Under the pieces are notes generated by a model, which saw nothing but the letters and a program-made list of their open reading frames with translations, did no database searches and was not told the origin of the DNA. The position numbers were made by a program, and so were the translations under genes. From Anaerolineales bacterium (GTDB lineage Bacteria; Chloroflexota; Anaerolineae; Anaerolineales; RBG-16-64-43), in NCBI GenBank assembly GCA_016928575.1, contig JAFGKK010000121.1:1-32912 (forward strand): 32,912 nucleotides of DNA. Direction: 5' to 3'. Every line of letters begins with the position of its first letter. The stretch's first letter is position 1. Positions 11,642-20,087 of the stretch are shown here, in pieces.

Positions 11642-12856
11642 TCACCAATCCCTCACGGCGGTCTTTTCCCCGATCCGGATCTCCATCGGCGAGGCGGGGT
11701 CGAGCGCCCAGCGGATGCGGGCGATTCCTTCCAAGACGTCCGCCCGGCTCCCGCAATAGGATAACCGCAGATGGTTTTCGGCGCCGAATTCCTTTCCCGG
11801 AACCGTCACAACGAAAGCCTGTTCCAACAGGAAGCTGCTCAGCGCGGTCGAATCCTTTCCGTACGCGGAAAAATCCGGCAAGCAATAAAACGTGCCCTGG
11901 GGCTTCGCGATCCGCACGCCCGGGATTTCCGCCAAGGCCGCGAGCATCGCATCCCGGTTGGATTCGAGCAACGACACCAATTCCGCCACGCCCTCCTGCG
12001 GACCCTTGAGCGCGCCCTCCGCCGCGGCCATCAGCACACCGGAGTTGCAGGAAGTGGTCGCCGCTTGGATGTTGTTCATAACGGCGACGACCGCTCGGGG
12101 AGCGGCCGCCCAGCCGATGCGGAAGCCGGTCATGCCGTAGATTTTCGAAACCGCGTTGAGGAGAATCAGGCGCGAATCTTCCGCTCCGCGGTCGGTGTAG
12201 GCGCAGGGGTTGGGGGCAACCTTCCCGTCGAAGACCAGCTTGTGATAGATGTCGTCGGCCACGAGCCAGATACCCTCGCGTTCGCAGAAACGCACGAGCT
12301 CCTCCACCAGCCCGGCCGGATAGAGCGCCCCGGACGGGTTGTTGGGGCTGTTGTAGAGGATCGCTTTGGTCCGGGCGGTCACCGCCCCGAACAGGTCCTC
12401 GGCCCGCGGGATATGGGTCTGCGGGGAGGAGGGGACGATCACCGGCACGCCGCCCGCCATGCGGACCATTTCCGGATAGGAGACCCAATACGGCGCGGGG
12501 ATGATCACCTCGTCGCCGGGGTCGGTCAGCGCGAAGAGCAGGTTGTAGAGGGTCTGCTTGGCGCCGGCGGAGATGAGGATGTTGTCCGCTGTGGCTTGGC
12601 GGCCGTAGTTCCGCTCGGTGTATTCGGCGGCGGCTTTGCGCAGCGAGGCGGTGCCGGCGGAGGGAGTGTATTTAACATCGCCGGTGGAAAGGTAGGCGCA
12701 GGCCGCGTCGATCGCGGAGCGCGGCGCCTTGTTCTTCGGCTCGCCGCCTCCCAGATGGATCACGGGGATCCCCTCGGCGAGCATGGATTTGGCCAGCGCG
12801 TTGAGCCTCAAGGTCGGCGATTCGGCGATGGAGGAAGCAAGTTTGCCTAATTTCAT
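11642..12856 (-). CDS. PLP-dependent class I/II aminotransferase (aspartate aminotransferase type)
   Basis: The 404-residue cytoplasmic enzyme has the full fold-type I pattern. It shows a substrate-binding N-terminus with LGGGEP and KYTPSAGTASLRKA, then ISAGAKQTLYNLL, then PAPYWVSYPEMV. NSPNNPSG and VADDIYHKLVFDG (the PLP-pyridine Asp) follow. The Schiff-base lysine is K238 in NAVSKIYGMTGFRIGW, and the carboxylate-binding arginine is likely in HLRLSYC near residue 370. This is the family of bacterial AspB-like enzymes transferring amino groups between Asp or aromatic amino acids and 2-oxoglutarate; exact substrate cannot be read from sequence. A GGGAG precedes the ATG, and TATAAT lies at 12885-12890 on the same strand. 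The C-terminal tail after the RIRWALD segment is slightly longer than usual. Confidence 0.9.
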   Translation of the reverse strand: MKLGKLASSIAESPTLRLNALAKSMLAEGIPVIHLGGGEPKNKAPRSAIDAACAYLSTGDVKYTPSAGTASLRKAAAEYTERNYGRQATADNILISAGAKQTLYNLLFALTDPGDEVIIPAPYWVSYPEMVRMAGGVPVIVPSSPQTHIPRAEDLFGAVTARTKAILYNSPNNPSGALYPAGLVEELVRFCEREGIWLVADDIYHKLVFDGKVAPNPCAYTDRGAEDSRLILLNAVSKIYGMTGFRIGWAAAPRAVVAVMNNIQAATTSCNSGVLMAAAEGALKGPQEGVAELVSLLESNRDAMLAALAEIPGVRIAKPQGTFYCLPDFSAYGKDSTALSSFLLEQAFVVTVPGKEFGAENHLRLSYCGSRADVLEGIARIRWALDPASPMEIRIGEKTAVRDW

Positions 12857-12884
12857 CGGGTCGCTCCCGGCGGGGATGGAGGAA

Positions 12885-12890
12885 ATTATA
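12885..12890 (-). promoter_or_regulatory. -10 box of the aminotransferase gene
   Basis: The minus strand reads TATAAT, 28 bases before the ATG at 12856. This leaves a leader of about 20 bases containing a GGGAG ribosome site. No good -35 is seen 16-18 bases upstream. It lies back-to-back with the plus-strand box at 13001. Confidence 0.5.
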
Positions 12891-13000
12891 TCAGGCGGGG
12901 GCGGAGACCGGTCCGATCCGTCCTGCGATCGTGCGGCCCGTCATCACCGCGCCGGTCCGGCGGATGCGCGGCGACAATGCGCCGTGCGGCGCAAATCGCG

Positions 13001-13006
13001 TACAAT
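13001..13006 (+). promoter_or_regulatory. Candidate -10 box next to a start codon
   Basis: TACAAT ends nine bases before the ATG at 13016, so the transcript would have a leader of about zero to three bases. No Shine-Dalgarno is present between the box and the ATG. This also decides the start of the downstream gene over the in-frame codon at 12977. Confidence 0.5.
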
Positions 13007-13015
13007 GCAGGTCCT

Positions 13016-15391
13016 ATGCGAGAGTGGAATCTGCAGGCGGCCGATCCGCTGTCCCTCTTCCTCGCCGCCGACGCCCGGTTTTGCGCCCCGGATTACGCCG
13101 ACGACCAGGTTTGGGAGCTGTGCCTGCGCGGCGGGGATCCTCCCGCGCTGGCCGCGGAGACTATGCTGGGCTTGCGCGCCGTCTCGCTTCGCCTGTTTCC
13201 GGTTTTCATTTCAGCCAGCCGGCCCGTGCAGGATCCGGCGGCGTTTGCTTCGCCGCCGGCGGTGCGCCGCTTCGCGCCGAATTACCTGAAGGTGTACTGC
13301 GCCCCGAATAAAGATTTGGTGGCGGTGTGCGAATACTGGGTCCCGGATTCGCACACGCTGGCCGGAAGGATCACGCTGAACGCGGCCGGGCCCGATCCGG
13401 TTAGCGGGGAATGCCTGCTGGCGGGCATCCTCCGTCCGGCGGCGGAGGGTTCGCCGTTCACCGCCGAGTCGGCGGGCCCCTACGAGGGCGTGTATCTACG
13501 CGGGAAGGTGCGGAACGCGGTGCCGGTCCTGGTAGCGGCGGCCGCGGCTGGAATCGGCCGGGGGGCCGTCCCTTCGCTTAAGGTGGCTTTCGAAGCCGGT
13601 CCGGAGCGGCCCGCCTTCGTGCGCTGGGTGTTCTCCTGCCTGCCCACGGCGGAGGAGGGATTACGCAGCGCGCGGGTGGTCCTGGCGCGGGAATGGGACG
13701 CGGAAACCGCGCGGATCGAACTGGCGGGCGAATCGATTCCGGATTTCGAGACCGGCCGCAAGGATTGGGACGCGGTCCTGGCCTTCTCCCAGACGTCGGC
13801 GATCCAATCGCTGGTCGGGGCTACCCGCCATCTGCCGCACGCCTCGCCGGTGAACGGCCGCAATCCGGAGCGCGGCTACTCGCTGCGCGGCGACGGCGGA
13901 GATTATGCGCCGGCCTGGTCCGGAGCAAACCTGGCCGATCTGATGCTCATCCTCCCGGTGTGGGCGCTCGCCAGGACCGAAGCGGCCAAGGACCTGCTGA
14001 GGAATTATCTCGTTGCGGCCGGCGAGGGACTGCCGGATGCGCGCCCCGGCGCCGGGAGGCAGCGCGCCGGACTGCTCGCGCCGCCGCTCCTGGCGCAAGC
14101 CGCAGGCCGGGCGACAGCCGGCCGCGAGGACCCGCAGTTCGTGGCCGAACTCTGGCCGCTGATCGAACGGACACTGGAAGCGTGGTTCGATCCGGCGCAC
14201 GACCGCGACCAGGACGGTGCGCCGGAATGGGACCGTGCGGATTCCCTCGGTCCGGAAACCGCGCCGATGTTCGCGCGCAGGGAGCCGCACGGCGGCTGGA
14301 TCCTGCCGGAGGAGGTGGAGAGTCCGTCGTTGGCGGCGCTCCTGGCGGGTGAATGCTCAGCCGCCGCGCGCCTCTCGCGGCTGGTCGACGTGCCCGAGCG
14401 CGCGCAGTACTGGAACAAGCGCGGCGGCGAAGCCCGCCGGGCGTTGGAAAAGATGGCGGCCGCGGACGCCTACCGGACGCTCGACCGCGTGACGCATGCT
14501 TCCCCGGCCGGAAGGAACTTATGGTGCGGCCGCCCCGGCGGATCGACCGCCTTGCACGCCGATCTGGAGGAATCCGCCCGAATCCTTCTGCGTTGTTCGG
14601 GCGCGCCGGAAACTCGGCCGATCCTGCGGGTGATCCTCTCCGGAAGGGACGCGCAGGGCAAGGAATGCGAAGAGGAATTCCGCGGCGAAAATTTCTTCTG
14701 GCTGAGGGGGGCCGGCGCCTGCTTCAGTCGCACGGTTTGGAAGCGGATCGATGCGATCCGCGCCGCCGGGCCGGCGGAGGGAATGGAGTTCCGGATCGAC
14801 CTTCCCGGCCTGAGGCGGGAGGATCTCTCGCATTTTCTGCCGCTGTGGAGCCGGTCGGTCCCGGCCGCGCGCGCGGAGGCGCTGCTCGGGCGGCTGGCCG
14901 CCGGTTCGGCGTTCGATTCCCGCTTCGGCCTGCGGTTCGTCCCGCGCACCGATCCCGCCGCCGGAGTGGAAGACGGCGGCGTGTGGATGGTTTGGAATAT
15001 GCTGATGGGGGAGGCCGCGCTCCGGCTGGGAAAGGGAGACCTTGTGCTGGAGTGGGTGGAAAAGTGGATGGACGCGCTCGCGGCTTCCCTGCGCGCCGAC
15101 CATTCTTTCCGCTCCTGTTACGACCCCGAACGCGGCGCGGGATGGGGGCCGCGCAACTCCCTGCAAGGGATCTTCCCCGTCGGCCTGTTTCTTTCGGCGC
15201 TGGGTGTGCATCCGGTATCCACCAACAGATTATGGGCGGGAGGCCGGTCGATCTTCCCCTTCCCGGTGACCATCCGCTGGCGCGGGATGACGATCCTGCG
15301 CGAGGGCGAGACCGTCCGCGTTGAATTTCCTTCCGGACGCATCCGCCACTGGCGGGGTTCCGGGCGGATGCTGATTGCGGACGAAGAGTGA
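13016..15391 (+). CDS. Large cytoplasmic protein, probable six-hairpin glycosidase-like
   Basis: The 791-residue protein lacks a signal peptide and membrane segments. The first 220 residues are beta-rich. The remainder contains helical-repeat features like those of (alpha/alpha)6 glycoside hydrolases of the GH63/GH37 type. These include an aspartate-rich loop DRDQDGAPEWDRAD that fits a calcium-binding or catalytic loop, the segment VWMVWNMLMGEAALRLGKG, and the end AGWGPRNSLQGIFPVGLFL, where relatives close the barrel. The assignment is by pattern and I cannot name the substrate or the catalytic acid with certainty. The gene stands alone, divergent from the aminotransferase, with 442 bases of non-coding DNA after it. 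Confidence 0.6.
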   Translation: MREWNLQAADPLSLFLAADARFCAPDYADDQVWELCLRGGDPPALAAETMLGLRAVSLRLFPVFISASRPVQDPAAFASPPAVRRFAPNYLKVYCAPNKDLVAVCEYWVPDSHTLAGRITLNAAGPDPVSGECLLAGILRPAAEGSPFTAESAGPYEGVYLRGKVRNAVPVLVAAAAAGIGRGAVPSLKVAFEAGPERPAFVRWVFSCLPTAEEGLRSARVVLAREWDAETARIELAGESIPDFETGRKDWDAVLAFSQTSAIQSLVGATRHLPHASPVNGRNPERGYSLRGDGGDYAPAWSGANLADLMLILPVWALARTEAAKDLLRNYLVAAGEGLPDARPGAGRQRAGLLAPPLLAQAAGRATAGREDPQFVAELWPLIERTLEAWFDPAHDRDQDGAPEWDRADSLGPETAPMFARREPHGGWILPEEVESPSLAALLAGECSAAARLSRLVDVPERAQYWNKRGGEARRALEKMAAADAYRTLDRVTHASPAGRNLWCGRPGGSTALHADLEESARILLRCSGAPETRPILRVILSGRDAQGKECEEEFRGENFFWLRGAGACFSRTVWKRIDAIRAAGPAEGMEFRIDLPGLRREDLSHFLPLWSRSVPAARAEALLGRLAAGSAFDSRFGLRFVPRTDPAAGVEDGGVWMVWNMLMGEAALRLGKGDLVLEWVEKWMDALAASLRADHSFRSCYDPERGAGWGPRNSLQGIFPVGLFLSALGVHPVSTNRLWAGGRSIFPFPVTIRWRGMTILREGETVRVEFPSGRIRHWRGSGRMLIADEE

Positions 15392-15833
15392 CCCCTGCCT
15401 CGTCTGGCTTCCCCTAGCTTTCCCTCGCTCCGCTCGGGACAGGCGCTCGGGACAGGTTTGGCCGCCTTCTCCCAGCGCACTTGCGCCCGCAATGTCTTTG
15501 CCTCGGCAAATCGCGGATGCTCGTCGATTAAGCGCGGCGGCGGAACGTTTTTCCCCGGAGTGAATGGACGGGAGGTGGGATGAGGGGGAGGCTGAGGAAA
15601 TCCGTCTGTTTCCTGCAAAGAGAAGAATGGGATGATTTGGGGAAGGCATGGGAGGACCGGGGTGTGATTCCCCATAAAACCGGGATTAATACCGTTTCCG
15701 AAAACAATTAATAAGGAAAGGAACGGAAAACAAGCCTATAATCGTCCTTAGATTGTGAAAAACGGGTGAAAAGAAGGTGACAATAATCCGGACGTTTATT
15801 GCCGCGTGGAAAGGAGTGCAATAGAATACCAGC
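15392..15833. other. Intergenic region with repeat fragments and two candidate promoters
   Basis: No gene is supported. A 13-base unit CGCTCGGGACAGG is directly repeated at 15431-15443 and 15444-15456, next to CCCTCGCTCCG. On the minus strand this encodes the peptide CPERSEGK, which I recall from many spurious translations in environmental genomes, so it is probably a dispersed repeat. The right part is AT-rich, with TATAAT at 15737-15742 and the better promoter at 15799-15827. Confidence 0.55.
15799..15827 (+). promoter_or_regulatory. Promoter of the TadE/TadG cluster
   Basis: TTGCCG (15799-15804) and TAGAAT (15822-15827) are separated by exactly 17 bases. The -10 ends six bases before the ATG at 15834. 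This is the only one of the start-proximal boxes with a recognisable -35. It predicts a leaderless or nearly leaderless mRNA for the first tad gene; the downstream genes have normal ribosome sites. Confidence 0.6.
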
Positions 15834-16619
15834 ATGAAGGAATCCAGGATTTCTTGGCGGATTAAACGCACCCGGCGCGCGCGTCCGCGCGGACAGAGCA
15901 TCGTCGAATTCGCGCTAATGCTGCCGATTCTGCTGATCATCCTCTCCGGGCTGTTCGAGTTCGGATTCATTTTCACCCACTACCTCGCCGTGCTGGACGC
16001 GGCGAGGAACGCCGCGCGGTTCTCCTCCGACAGCCAGTACGACATGCGCGACACGGATCCGGACTGCACCAGGCTTAATGACGGGTCGTCGACCCAGGAT
16101 TTCTACCGCCAGACGGCCTGCTTGGCGGTCGACGAACTGATGCTGGAACAACCGACGATCGAACTGTGCCTGCCGGGGATGCTTACACCGGGCTGCTCGG
16201 GGAACTGGGACGACATGGATGATGTCATCGTCTCGGCATTCAGCGTCATGCGGGTCGGTACGACCCAAGTGAAGCGATTCCCGCTGGATGTATTCGGCGG
16301 CGAACTCCTCGACGGGTGGTCGTACGCCTGCGACCTGCGGTATTTCATCGACGGTTCATGCGACCAGTTCAATCCCGCCTTCCGGACTGGGATGCACAAG
16401 ACCGAATTCAGCAACGCCCGGATCATCAGCATGCTGCAGCCCGGCACGCCCAGCACCGGATACGTCCTGGTGGAGATCAAGTACCACTACCATCAGGTCC
16501 TGGCCCTGCCGTGGTTCACGCAGTTCGTGGACGACCCAGTGCGCTTCAACATCTACTCGATTTGGCCGCTGGTATCGGCCGAGCCGACGTCGACCTTCGT
16601 GCCGTCCGCGACGCCGTAG
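15834..16619 (+). CDS. TadE-like pseudopilin-type protein
   Basis: The 261-residue protein has a basic N-terminus ending in RPRGQSIVEFALMLPILLII, the hallmark of TadE-type proteins: G-Q-S-x-V-E-F followed by one membrane helix to about residue 50. The remaining 210 residues are exported, with several cysteines (in DPDC, QTAC, IELC, PGC, YAC and SCDQ) that could form disulphides. The protein ends in a short Ser/Thr/Pro tail (PTSTFVPSATP), a miniature of the long tail on the third gene. TadE proteins are minor pilin-like components of Flp/Tad systems, but no Tad ATPase or secretin is nearby. It is the first gene of a three-gene cluster; the next ORF starts 17 bases downstream. Confidence 0.85.
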   Translation: MKESRISWRIKRTRRARPRGQSIVEFALMLPILLIILSGLFEFGFIFTHYLAVLDAARNAARFSSDSQYDMRDTDPDCTRLNDGSSTQDFYRQTACLAVDELMLEQPTIELCLPGMLTPGCSGNWDDMDDVIVSAFSVMRVGTTQVKRFPLDVFGGELLDGWSYACDLRYFIDGSCDQFNPAFRTGMHKTEFSNARIISMLQPGTPSTGYVLVEIKYHYHQVLALPWFTQFVDDPVRFNIYSIWPLVSAEPTSTFVPSATP

Positions 16620-16636
16620 GTGAGGAGGAAGGCCAG

Positions 16637-18286
16637 ATGAGATTCTTCGACGATTGGCACACCCGCAGGCGGATCCGGTCCGCTGGCCAGGCGTTGATCC
16701 TGATCGTGCTGACCTTTTTCGGCTTGCTGTTTTTCCTCGGGTTGATGGTGGACCTGGGGCAGATCTTCCTCGCCAAAGGCTACCTGCGGCGGGCGGCCGA
16801 CGCCGCCTCGCTCGCTGCTGCGGCCCAATTCCGCGAGAACCGCACAATCGTCGAAATGACCAAGGCCGCGGAAGAGGTGGCGCTGATGAACGGCGTGGCC
16901 CCGACCACGATCCTAGTCGAGACCTGCCAATCGACGGGGGGAACCGACGCGTATTTGTGCCCCGAACCGGGCGAGATGCCGAAGAAGCTTGTGCGGGTAA
17001 CCGTCGTCATGAAGTACCCGATGACCTTCCTGGTCCTGCTGGGGATCAACGACGTCACCCTCCAGGAGGTTTCCGTCAGCGAGGCGGCGGCGATGGACGT
17101 GGTCCTGGTGATCGACGTCTCGGAATCGATGGCCTGGCTGGGGACGACGCCGGAACAGCGCGATCCGTCGATGTGCAATCCGCCGATGGACAACTGCACC
17201 CCGATGCGCGAAGCGAAGGATGCCGCTTTGCAGTTCATCGACCGGCTGTTGAACAAACCCGCCGCGGACGAAGAGGACCGCCTGGCGATCGTCACCTTCG
17301 CCAACGGATGGCAGGGAGGTGAGCGGGGAACGCGGGTTCTGCCCTTGGACGGGGGAACGACCGGGTGGACGAGCGACAACGCGAACGCCAAGAACTGGGT
17401 GAATGGCATCAACGTCTACGATCCGGGAGTCGCGTATATCAACAACGGCAGTCCGTTGCCGGATCCGGTGCCGATCCATCCGGTGCGGATGTACACCGCG
17501 ACGAACGAATTCCAAGGGATGGTCTGCCTGCGCACCCTGGTGGCGGCGGATCCCTCCTCCGATCCCAAAGCGGAGGCGATTTCCGCCTGCGGGACGACCA
17601 ACATCGGCGGCGGCCTGCTGATGGCCGGCAACCAGTTCGCCAAGGCGAAACGGCCCGACGCCTTGTGGGTGGTGGTCCTCCTGACCGACGGGATGGCCAA
17701 CGCCACTTTTGCCACCCGCCAGGATCTGGGGATGGGTCTGCCCGACGAGGCCATCGTCCTGCCGGGAGGCTCGGATCCCGATTATGATTCGGTGATAAAG
17801 ACGGAGGTGATCCCGAATTTCCCGCTGGGATTCTGCCCGAGCGGCACCTGGGACGGGCCGTCGGTGGATCCGGCCTTTTCTTATTGCCAGGATCACGACG
17901 CGAAGAACTACAACTCGCCTACCAGCGGCTCGTACGACGCCGACGATTTCGCCCGGGATATGGGCCGATTCGTCGGCTGTCCGGCGGTCGTCGCCTCGCC
18001 GGCGACCGGATGCGGCTCGACCAAGGGGCAGGGGGCGGTGATCTTCGCCATCGGGCTGGGCGATGAGATCGACCGCCGGGATCCCAACAACTTCGCCTAC
18101 GGAGGCGAACTGCTGAGGTTCATCGCCGCAATCGGCGACGACGGCAACCCGGACACCAACCTGTGCGCCTCGGAGCCCGATTACAAGAAGAATTGCGGCA
18201 ACTACTACTACGCCCAGGAAGGCACGGACCTCGGACCGGTGTTCGAGGCGATCTATTCGCGGATCTTCACCCGGCTGACGGCCTGA
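16637..18286 (+). CDS. TadG-like protein with von Willebrand factor A domain
   Basis: The 549-residue protein begins with the TadG-type N-terminus (AGQALILIVLTFFGLLFFLG, a membrane helix to about residue 40), followed by KGYLRRAADAASLAAA. After about 150 residues a vWA domain starts with VVLVIDVSESM, giving the D-x-S-x-S metal-site signature. It continues with an acidic insert, VVVLLTDGMAN (the second-strand aspartate), and a long C-terminal half with ATGCGSTKGQGAVIFAIGLG. vWA domains bind protein partners through a divalent metal, and in Tad systems they occur in surface TadG proteins. GGAGG lies before the ATG at 16637, which fits both the membrane helix and the spacing after the TadE stop. 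It is the middle gene of the cluster. Confidence 0.85.
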   Translation: MRFFDDWHTRRRIRSAGQALILIVLTFFGLLFFLGLMVDLGQIFLAKGYLRRAADAASLAAAAQFRENRTIVEMTKAAEEVALMNGVAPTTILVETCQSTGGTDAYLCPEPGEMPKKLVRVTVVMKYPMTFLVLLGINDVTLQEVSVSEAAAMDVVLVIDVSESMAWLGTTPEQRDPSMCNPPMDNCTPMREAKDAALQFIDRLLNKPAADEEDRLAIVTFANGWQGGERGTRVLPLDGGTTGWTSDNANAKNWVNGINVYDPGVAYINNGSPLPDPVPIHPVRMYTATNEFQGMVCLRTLVAADPSSDPKAEAISACGTTNIGGGLLMAGNQFAKAKRPDALWVVVLLTDGMANATFATRQDLGMGLPDEAIVLPGGSDPDYDSVIKTEVIPNFPLGFCPSGTWDGPSVDPAFSYCQDHDAKNYNSPTSGSYDADDFARDMGRFVGCPAVVASPATGCGSTKGQGAVIFAIGLGDEIDRRDPNNFAYGGELLRFIAAIGDDGNPDTNLCASEPDYKKNCGNYYYAQEGTDLGPVFEAIYSRIFTRLTA

Positions 18287-18319
18287 GTGCTCCGGACCGG
18301 ACGGAGAAAAGAGGTTACG

Positions 18320-19891
18320 ATGATCACAGAACTGATCCTGGGAATGAAGACCGCCGCCGCCGGGAGCCCCTCCGGAAGGCGGCGCACCCGCGGCCAGTCG
18401 CTGGTGGAGTTCACGCTGGTCCTCCCGGCGCTGCTCTTGCTGATCTTCGGGATCATCGAGTTCGCGCGGATTTTTTATTCCTGGCTGATCGTCACCAACG
18501 CGGTGCGCACCGGAGAGCGCTACGCCGTCACCGGCGACTACATGGAGAAATACTGCGAGGGCGCGCACGGCGCGATCGCGGACAGCCGCGGCGACAACGA
18601 CGGCGATTACTGCGAGAAGATCATCGACACCTCGAATTCCGCGCACGCCCAGGCGCAGGACGAGATGCGGGCCCGGGAGGAGGACTACGCCCGGCTGATG
18701 TCGATCGTCGAGGTCACCAACAACGCCGCCAGCGGGTTGCTGCGGGCGACCGAATCTTCCAGCAACCCCCTGTTCCCCACGGTGGCATTTAAAACCCCGG
18801 GCTACTTCCACATCGTCGTCTGCAGCAACAGCAAGGGATTCGGCTACACCAAGATGGGCAGCGCGGCCGACTGCGAATGCACGCCGCACGACGACGCCGG
18901 CAACCCGATGGAGGGGATGGTCCGGGTGCAGGTGTCGATCACCTTCGAGCATCCGCTGATCATGCCGTTGATCAGCTCGGTCTGGCCGCACATCACCCTG
19001 CACGCCGAGCGCAGCGGCTTCCTCGAGCAGTTCCGCGTGGCGCGCGTGCTGGGGGTGGCGCCGCCCGGAATGCTCTACAACACCAACACCTTCACGCCGA
19101 TCACGCCGACGCTGACGCCGACGATCACCCTCACGCCGACGATCACCGACACGCCGACGATCACGTACACGCCGACCGACACGGCCACCCCGACCTCGAC
19201 CGACACCACGACCAACACCAACACGCCCACCTCGACCAGCACCAACACGCCCACGCGGACGGTCTTCACCAGCACGCCTTCCCACACCCGGACGGCGAGC
19301 CGGACCTACACCCCCTCGCGGACCCGGACCCCGACCCGGACCCGGACGGCCACGCGGACTCAGACGACCACGCCGACGATCACCAACACGCCGACGATCA
19401 CCTACACCCCGTCGCGCACGCTTTCGCCGACGATCACCTACACGCCGTCGATCACCTACACTCCCAGCCGGACCTACACCCGGACGATCACCCGCACGTC
19501 GACGTCCACCCGCACTCCGACGAGAACCCGGACTCCGACGCGGACGCGAACGATCACGTCCACGCCGACGCGCACGTCCACCTATACGATCACGCTGACT
19601 CCCTCGCGCACGTACACCCGGACGCCGGTGACCCCGACCCTGACGCCCACCCGGACCATGACCCGGACGCCGGTGACGCCGACCCTGACGCGCACGCACA
19701 CACAATCTCCTTCGCGCACTCCCGTGATCCCTTCGCAAACGGCGACGCCGACTCCCTCCCGTACGTTGACTCCGTCCGTCACGCGAACCGCAACGCGCTC
19801 GCCGAGCCGGACTCCTTCGCGGACCTATACGCCGGCTTCGCCGACCATGACCCGTACATTGACGCCGTTGCCGACGATGCACATCGGTTGA
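18320..19891 (+). CDS. TadE-like protein with a long Thr/Pro/Arg-rich tail
   Basis: The 523-residue protein starts with a basic stretch and TRGQSLVEFTLVLPALLLLI, the TadE signature with one membrane helix. An exported domain of about 190 residues follows, with a DNDGDY acidic loop and paired cysteines (CSN, CECT). From DNA position about 19082 to the stop, roughly 265 residues form a low-complexity tail. Thr occupies nearly every second position, first as TPTIT/TPT and then as basic TRTPTRT units. Such tails are typical of extracellular stalks in Chloroflexota proteins and may be O-glycosylated; that is inference. No LPXTG motif or second membrane helix ends the tail. The ATG at 18320 is preceded by AAGAGG, preferred over the GTG at 18287. 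Confidence 0.85.
   Translation: MITELILGMKTAAAGSPSGRRRTRGQSLVEFTLVLPALLLLIFGIIEFARIFYSWLIVTNAVRTGERYAVTGDYMEKYCEGAHGAIADSRGDNDGDYCEKIIDTSNSAHAQAQDEMRAREEDYARLMSIVEVTNNAASGLLRATESSSNPLFPTVAFKTPGYFHIVVCSNSKGFGYTKMGSAADCECTPHDDAGNPMEGMVRVQVSITFEHPLIMPLISSVWPHITLHAERSGFLEQFRVARVLGVAPPGMLYNTNTFTPITPTLTPTITLTPTITDTPTITYTPTDTATPTSTDTTTNTNTPTSTSTNTPTRTVFTSTPSHTRTASRTYTPSRTRTPTRTRTATRTQTTTPTITNTPTITYTPSRTLSPTITYTPSITYTPSRTYTRTITRTSTSTRTPTRTRTPTRTRTITSTPTRTSTYTITLTPSRTYTRTPVTPTLTPTRTMTRTPVTPTLTRTHTQSPSRTPVIPSQTATPTPSRTLTPSVTRTATRSPSRTPSRTYTPASPTMTRTLTPLPTMHIG
19082..19888 (+). repeat. Low-complexity tandem coding repeat (Thr-x units)
   Basis: Degenerate repeats of units such as ACGCCGACGATCAC and CGGACCCGGAC encode the Thr-x tail of the third tad gene. 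Because Thr codons alternate with Pro, Ile, Arg and Ser codons, the DNA repeats at roughly six and twelve bases without being exact. The region also yields long open frames on the other strand, which are by-products. Confidence 0.75.
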
Positions 19892-19929
19892 GGCGCGGAG
19901 GGGCGGAACAGAATATCAACGGGCTTTGC

Positions 19930-19965
19930 GGCCGCGGCGGTCCACCGGACCGCCGCGGCCTTCTT
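19930..19965 (+). terminator. Rho-independent terminator of the tad cluster
   Basis: GGCCGCGGCGGTCC (19930-19943) and GGACCGCCGCGGCC (19947-19960) form a perfect 14-bp stem with a 3-base loop, followed by TTCTT. It lies 38 bases after the stop of the third tad gene and before the histidine kinase, so it should separate the two transcription units. Confidence 0.75.
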
Positions 19966-20075
19966 ACCCGCATGCGCCGGAGGATGAACGCCCCGCGGCC
20001 CGATCCGCGTCCGCCCTCGGCGCAATTTTATCCGGGGGAAGCGGGGCGTCGCCGCGCGGCAATTTCTTTTTTGAG

Positions 20076-20081
20076 TACAAT
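20076..20081 (+). promoter_or_regulatory. Candidate -10 box next to the histidine kinase start
   Basis: TACAAT ends six bases before the ATG at 20088, following an AT-rich stretch. No Shine-Dalgarno separates box and ATG. No -35 is recognisable at 16-18 bases. Confidence 0.5.
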
Positions 20082-20087
20082 CTCCCC

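Noticed and set aside
16913-19882. 989-codon open frame on the minus strand opposite the tad genes
   Set aside because: It is antisense to three well-supported genes, is mostly Arg/Gly-rich low complexity from the repeat region, and has no ribosome site or domain.
19082-19888. Possible CRISPR or non-coding satellite
   Set aside because: The repeats keep one reading frame and encode the C-terminal tail of the TadE-like protein.
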